A DNA stretch of 20,887 nt from Chara braunii. Its lineage: Eukaryota; Streptophyta; Charophyceae; Charales; Characeae. The stretch's first letter is position 1. The number at the start of each line of letters is the position of its first letter. The stretch is from positions 2,176,104 through 2,196,990 of the forward strand of contig BFEA01000090.1 in NCBI GenBank assembly GCA_003427395.1, written 5' to 3'. Both the position numbers and the translations under genes were made by a program. Below the pieces are notes generated by a model. That model saw only the letters and a program-made list of their open reading frames with translations, did not search any database and was not told the DNA's origin. Shown here one piece after another: positions 17,107 to 20,887 of the stretch.

Positions 17107-17466
17107 TCAAGATCTCTCGCGGATGGCCTTCGCAATCTCCAACAGGGTGTTGTTTATCATCGAGTTCGCTTGGTTGGCCTTCCCGTAGTGCTCCTTCCGC
17201 ACGTCCACCTCCCTTTCAAGAATGTCGTTGTGCCTCCTCAACACAGAGCATTGACTCTAGCTCGCGCTGTCAACTGTCGTCGACATCAACTTCCTGTGCT
17301 TGTCCATGACATCCGCGACCGCCTCGAAGGTTTGCTGCCTTACATTCTTCCATTTGAATCCACCCGCCCCGCTGGCCGTGCTGAAGGACGACTCCTTCAT
17401 TGATCCACCATCCCCTCCTTCCTCACTAGCCACATATTTGTTCCGACTAGGATTGGGCCCGACCAT
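17107..17466 (-). pseudogene. Block C: helical segment after the trihelix block, one in-frame stop
   Basis: The frame runs from MVGPNPSRNKYVASEEGG through FKWKNVRQQTFEAVADVMDK to VDSAS. It has TAG at 17257-17259 and then continues in the same frame with SQCSVLRRHNDILEREVDVR and NTLLEIAKAIRERS to a TGA at 17107-17109. Similarity of style on both sides of the stop shows that it is a lesion and not the gene end. It is linked to block B by a frame slip between about 17470 and 17490. Probably a dimerisation or linker region; function unknown. Confidence 0.5.
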
Positions 17467-17475
17467 TTGAACCCC

Positions 17476-17850
17476 TCCAGCCTCCAGGCGCCCTCGTGTC
17501 CCTAAGATTCGTCGTGTGTAAGGTGTGATCTCATTTCGACATCGCTTTCATCTCCTCATACACATGGCGGTCCATTCGGAACTCGAAGCCTTTCTCCTTC
17601 CTTTCCTACGGCGTGAGTGCGAAGAAGTCCTCCTCCCTGAATTCGCCCATGGACTTGTAAATTATCTTGAATTGTCGGAAAAGGTTGTCCCATTTCTCCC
17701 CAAAGTCCACAAGTTTCTTGATCGTCACCCCCATCTTCACGAGCCTCTTCTGGACGTCGTCCTACTTCCAAGTCTTCAACTTCATGCGTCCATAGTTGTG
17801 TCCCAAGCCGACGAGATGCAAATCCTGGTCCACAAATCCATGTGAATGGC
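17476..17850 (-). pseudogene. Trihelix/Myb-SANT-like DNA-binding block with three in-frame stops
   Basis: On the minus strand one frame reads VDQDLHLVGLGHNYGRMKLK, a stop, then DDVQKRLVKMG, KKLVDFGEKWDNLFRQFK, IIYKSMGEFREEDFF, a stop, then ERKEKGFEFRMDRHVYEEM and a third stop. The spaced aromatic residues (TW, KW, F) and the helix-loop pattern are those of trihelix/Myb-SANT-like domains. The stops are TAG at 17762-17764, TAG at 17606-17608 and TGA at 17531-17533. The first follows TWK where a Trp is expected, so TGG to TAG is likely. The second follows LTP. Family identification is by pattern only. Confidence 0.6.
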
Positions 17851-18830
17851 GCCATCGCCCGCTGCACTATCCTATACAACCTTCTTGCCTTGCCGGACTG
17901 CTCGCAGTTCGTCGACCTTTGTCTGGCCAGGCATCCGCCTCTCTTCCTTCCCACCGTCAAATGTCAAATTCCTCCTCGTCGTCTTCGCCGCCGTCAAGAC
18001 CGGCCTCGTCCACACCGCATTCTTCACCCCCCCTCACCATCGCAATCCACATACGTGTCGTCCCCTCCGACGTGCATGTTGGCCACCCCATTCGTTATGC
18101 CGGAAGTGGTCGGTTGTTGCATATGTTGCCACTGATCGTTCCAAAACTGTCGGCCCACAACCTCCATCGCCGACCAGTCGTCAGTGTCTCGCCGCCCATC
18201 GATTACATCGTTGTGCATCACCAATCGAGACACCCCACGTCGTTGAAGCACCTGCGCATGCAGCGCTCCCAGCCCCTGCCCTCACCGGTAAAACGAAATC
18301 ACGCTCCCCCGCCACTTTCTGTGAACACCATGTGCGGATGTCCGCCCTCCCCCCGACCCTCGCCGCCGACTTTGCGAGGATGTCACTTCTCACTGGGTTG
18401 ATGACGATGGTATGTGTGACGTCCGGCCCACTGCCAGGAAGAGAGCAAAGCTCATATCCATGACTCCTGCGTCGTAGCCAGCCGAGGTCCGTCCCTCCAA
18501 CAGTTGTGTGTACATCGGCGTCGTCGACCGTCTGAAGGACTGGCTCCTCGTCCAATCCTGTGCGGAACCACTACCGAGAGGAACTGTTGAAGATTGATGC
18601 TCCCCGCCCTTGTCGTCCCTTGGAGGCAATGGAATCTCGTGCGATGGAAGGTGGTTGTACAACACCGGATCGTATAGTTGCCTGCCACCCTGCACGACGA
18701 TAGATCGTTGTCGTAAATAGCCACCCGGCCTTGCTGCCAGCGGGTGTTTGTCAGACGGTTGTCCATCTTCCTCGCCTTCTTCGACGATTGCCTCGTCAGT
18801 TTCCTTCTAGGAAGCGCCCCAGAAAACAAA

Positions 18831-19596
18831 TGTGGAAGACAACAACGACGACGAGCAGCACATCAATGAGCAGCAGCAACAACAACATGCGGTGGAGGTC
18901 TGCCATGAACGACATCGGAGCAAAGACAACACACACACAAAGTTGTATCGCATCTGTCGCAAGTGTTGACACATGCTAATGGGGAAGACGACAACAACAC
19001 TCTCATGCACGGGGCGCCTTGTCTGGAGGATGGCTACGTAATCCGAAATTCTGACCGTTGGAAGGCCCACCCGAACGGCAGGAGGCTTAAACGAGTCGGC
19101 CGAAGACATCCACGGTCGCCAAGAGGCCCCTCCACGGGCCGCCCGAAGATGTCCACGCGTCGTGGCATGGATCACTGCCAACGGTAAACTGAAGAGGCCA
19201 TTACAGGTCCTCTTCGATGACGTCGGCCCACTATGTTCGTCTTTGGGCCGCCGGACAACGACTAGACCACCTACCATCTTCTATTTCCTTCGAAGGTCGA
19301 CAAGCCACCCCGCGATTCGTGGATCCCTGGCCTCCAAAGGACCTTGCAAGGTCCCTCAGAGCCAAGTACGATTCGCCTGGGAAATCCTCCGATCTCGGGG
19401 ATTTGTCCCCAGAGTGTTTTCACATTTTCTTTTCGAAAATCGACTCCGAGGACAGGTGGAAGGAGGACTAAATCCTTGGAATCGCGTCCCTGAGGAGTGT
19501 CTAACGAGGCCCCATGTCGCCTCGAGTAAGGCTACAATCACAATGTGCAAAAGCAAGGTCTACATGTGGACAACATTCTGCTAAAAGGTAACTACC
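18831..19596. other. Upstream flank of the decayed minus-strand gene
   Basis: CAG/CAA/ACA-type repeats at about 18840-18895 produce Cys- or Asn-rich ORFs that I discount. The palindrome GGACCTTGCAAGGTCC is perfect, at about 19339-19354. No gene recognised. If the minus-strand gene is part of a Harbinger element, one end of that element should lie in this region. Confidence 0.35.
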
Positions 19597-19767
19597 CGGG
19601 AGTCACAAAAGCAAGTAATAATTGCATTATGGGCCAAGATACAGTTTGCAATTGCACTTCGGGCACCCTACCTGGCCAAAACGTTGGGTTGTATACATTG
19701 CCCGAACTGCAATTGCAAACTGTATCTTGGCCCATATTGCAATTATAACTTGTTTTTGTGACTCCCG
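19597..19767. mobile_element. Foldback/MITE-like element 5, 171 bp with 69-bp arms
   Basis: The arms at 19597-19665 and 19699-19767 are inverted copies that differ at about 4 of 69 positions. They start CGGGAGTCACAAAA and contain GGGCCAAGATACAGTTTGCA, with a 33-bp loop. This is the longest and least diverged inverted repeat in the window, so it is probably a recent insertion. No coding capacity. I find no clear target-site duplication. Confidence 0.88.
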
Positions 19768-20257
19768 CGTATCGTGGCCCTTCTGCAAACCTACATCACC
19801 AAGCCAAAGGTAGAACTATGTGTACCCAGTCCCACAGCCAAAAACTCAATCTCAAAGAACCAACTTTGGGGAAACTGTGGCTGTGACACACTTTCAGTTT
19901 GAAACAGCCAAGAAAAGAAAAAATGGCACCGGTGTCATGGTGTGCATTTTGATATGTGCAAGTTTAGCGGGGGTTTAAAACTGCACCAGCCATTACCGGC
20001 GGTGGCGCATCGCAGATTTAGGGTCGCCTTTTTGCTCCATTTGGGGAACTGCTAAAGTTGCCTATTCTGAAAGTTGGGTGTGACTCCAACGTACTTGCCC
20101 CAAAAACTTTACATTGTTTTTTCTACCTGGCATGCATGTAGAGCACTCGGCAAAATCACATCACAACATCAACAGGAAGCAAAGGCTGTACACAGTCCAG
20201 GCGCGGTCAATGGCATGTGTCAAAGACGAAAAGGAACGTTACTATTAGAATTTCCAT
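19768..20257. other. Spacer, no gene seen
   Basis: No conserved reading frame and no clear repeat, apart from an 8-bp inverted pair, CACAGCCA and TGGCTGTG, at about 19830-19890. Confidence 0.4.
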
Positions 20258-20434
20258 GACCAAACTCTATATGCACAGTGATTATACAAGTTGCATCAAT
20301 GACTAAAAACGACAAGCTATATACACACAAAGCACCCACGAACTCCAGGACCAAACTCTATATGCACAACGATTATACAAGCTGCTTCACCGACTAAAAA
20401 CTACAAGCTATACAGACACAAAGCACCCACGAAG
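20258..20434. repeat. 91-bp tandem duplication
   Basis: Two units, starting at 20258 and 20349, share GACCAAACTCTATATGCACA, GATTATACAAG(T/C)TGC, GACTAAAAAC(G/T)ACAAGCTAT and ACACAAAGCACCCACGAA. They differ at a modest number of sites. Confidence 0.85.
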
Positions 20435-20584
20435 GACGACCACTCCATAGTGATGGCAGAGGCAGTCCACTTCTATAATATTCTAAAGGATACTCTAACG
20501 GAAATAGAGGGTCTTGCGTGAGCGTCCCACATGAGCCCTCGGGGACATTCAAGTTGTTGGGAAAGGTCGAAACGGGCCCAGGGC

Positions 20585-20760
20585 CCATGCGGGGAGCGGG
20601 CGACGAACTGGTGCGGAGGCCGAATGGGGGCAGGCTGTAGGAAAGGCGGTCGGCGGTGAAACGGTGCGGAGGTCAAACGGGGCAGGCCGTAGGAAAGGCA
20701 GAGAGCGGGCGGCGGCGAAACGGTGCGGAGGCTAAACGGGGCAGGCAGTTGGCAGATGGT
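20585..20760. repeat. GC-rich minisatellite, 3 units of about 53-59 bp
   Basis: The landmark GGTGCGGAGG recurs at 20610, 20663 and 20722. It is followed each time by (C/T)(C/T/A)(G/A)AA(T/C)GGGG-type sequence and GCAGGC(T/C/A)GT(A/T)GG. Unit length varies, so internal indels have occurred. Confidence 0.75.
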
Positions 20761-20822
20761 GGTTGGGCGTAGTTGGCAACCGTGCGCAGGGTGAGCAACG
20801 CGAGGCGGTTGATGCATGCAGG

Positions 20823-20825
<3 letters not shown>

Positions 20826-20887
<62 letters not shown>
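20826..20887. repeat. (GA)n microsatellite reaching the window end
   Basis: A pure (AG)n run extends to the last base. Like the (CT)n tract at 6511, it is a likely site of assembly breaks. Confidence 0.95.

Larger units (their letters stand above)
12795..18830 (-). pseudogene. Decayed trihelix/Myb-SANT-like gene, probably Harbinger-associated
   Basis: A chain of coding blocks in the same order on the minus strand, read from high to low coordinates. (A) 18695-18390, an open N-terminal block with MYTQLLEG and GVMDMSFALF. (B) 17850-17476, the DNA-binding type block, described separately. (C) 17466-17107, with FKWKNVRQQTFEAVADVMDK and a helix rich in charged residues. (D) 16035-15478, the longest undamaged block. 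(E) about 14720-14650 and 14318-14106, acidic and basic linkers (RMEEVDVSSNEDFSDGTS; GDDDDDEPLSRRRKTSKR). (F) 14090-12795, the C-terminal region, containing a tandem duplication. In-frame stops and frame shifts occur in B, C, E and F. Harbinger elements usually encode a Myb/SANT partner that helps the transposase bind DNA and enter the nucleus, and the convergent transposase at 10460-11444 fits that. Joining all blocks into one gene is my inference; they could come from two insertions. The start, the introns and the 18000-18830 part are uncertain. Confidence 0.5.

Noticed and set aside
18807-19277. Minus-strand 156-codon ORF with a Cys cluster
   Set aside because: The Cys run comes from a CAG/CAA-type repeat read antisense. 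No spaced metal-binding pattern is present.
1-20887. tRNA or rRNA genes
   Set aside because: I saw no cloverleaf with a T-loop GGTTCGAATCC-type core and A/B boxes, and no rRNA segment. A covariance-model scan would be needed to exclude a diverged tRNA-derived SINE.

Overview
This looks like nuclear DNA from a large, repeat-rich, GC-balanced plant or alga genome, most likely a streptophyte alga. The one intact protein, AP-3 beta adaptin, reads closest (from memory) to the land-plant form. It sits in sequence full of homopolymers, dinucleotide microsatellites, MITE-like foldbacks and decayed PIF/Harbinger genes. Chara braunii would fit all of this, including my recollection of its abundant HARBI1-like and Myb/SANT (trihelix)-like proteins, but the species is an inference and not something I can prove here.

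Layout. 1-826: upstream region with no recognisable gene. 827-5575 (+): one uninterrupted 1582-codon ORF for the AP-3 adaptor beta subunit, with a very long acidic, repeat-built hinge. 5561-5876: two minisatellites (30 bp and 36 bp units); the first supplies the last codons and the stop codon of the AP-3 gene. 5877-8010: AT-rich and homopolymer-rich spacer. It holds a (CT)n tract interrupted by a leftover Tn5/Nextera junction adapter (6583-6615), and a scrambled cluster of U6 snRNA-derived fragments with a poly-A tract (6797-6982). 8022-9839: a cluster of short inverted-repeat elements (MITE/foldback type) packed into about 1.3 kb, next to a weak candidate exon on the minus strand. 10308-10459: assembly gap inside a poly-G tract. 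10460-11444 (+): a PIF/Harbinger (HARBI1-like) transposase with the DDE triad readable but at least one frameshift.

11445-12794 is spacer. From about 18830 down to 12795 (minus strand) lie the remains of a long gene that I read as a trihelix/Myb-SANT-like protein of the type that accompanies Harbinger transposases. It has several coherent coding blocks, each with stop codons or frame slips, and a 367-bp internal tandem duplication near its 3' end. The transposase and this gene are convergent, so they may be the two genes of one decayed, roughly 9-10 kb element; that link is inference. 19597-19767 is a further near-perfect foldback element. 20258-20887 holds a 91-bp tandem repeat, a GC-rich minisatellite with units of about 55 bp, and a terminal (GA)n tract.

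Functionally, the only gene likely to serve the cell is AP-3 beta (vacuolar/lysosomal vesicle sorting). The rest is transposon debris, snRNA retro-debris, satellites and assembly artefacts. Two regions (6583-6615 and 10308-10459) should not be trusted as contiguous genomic sequence.
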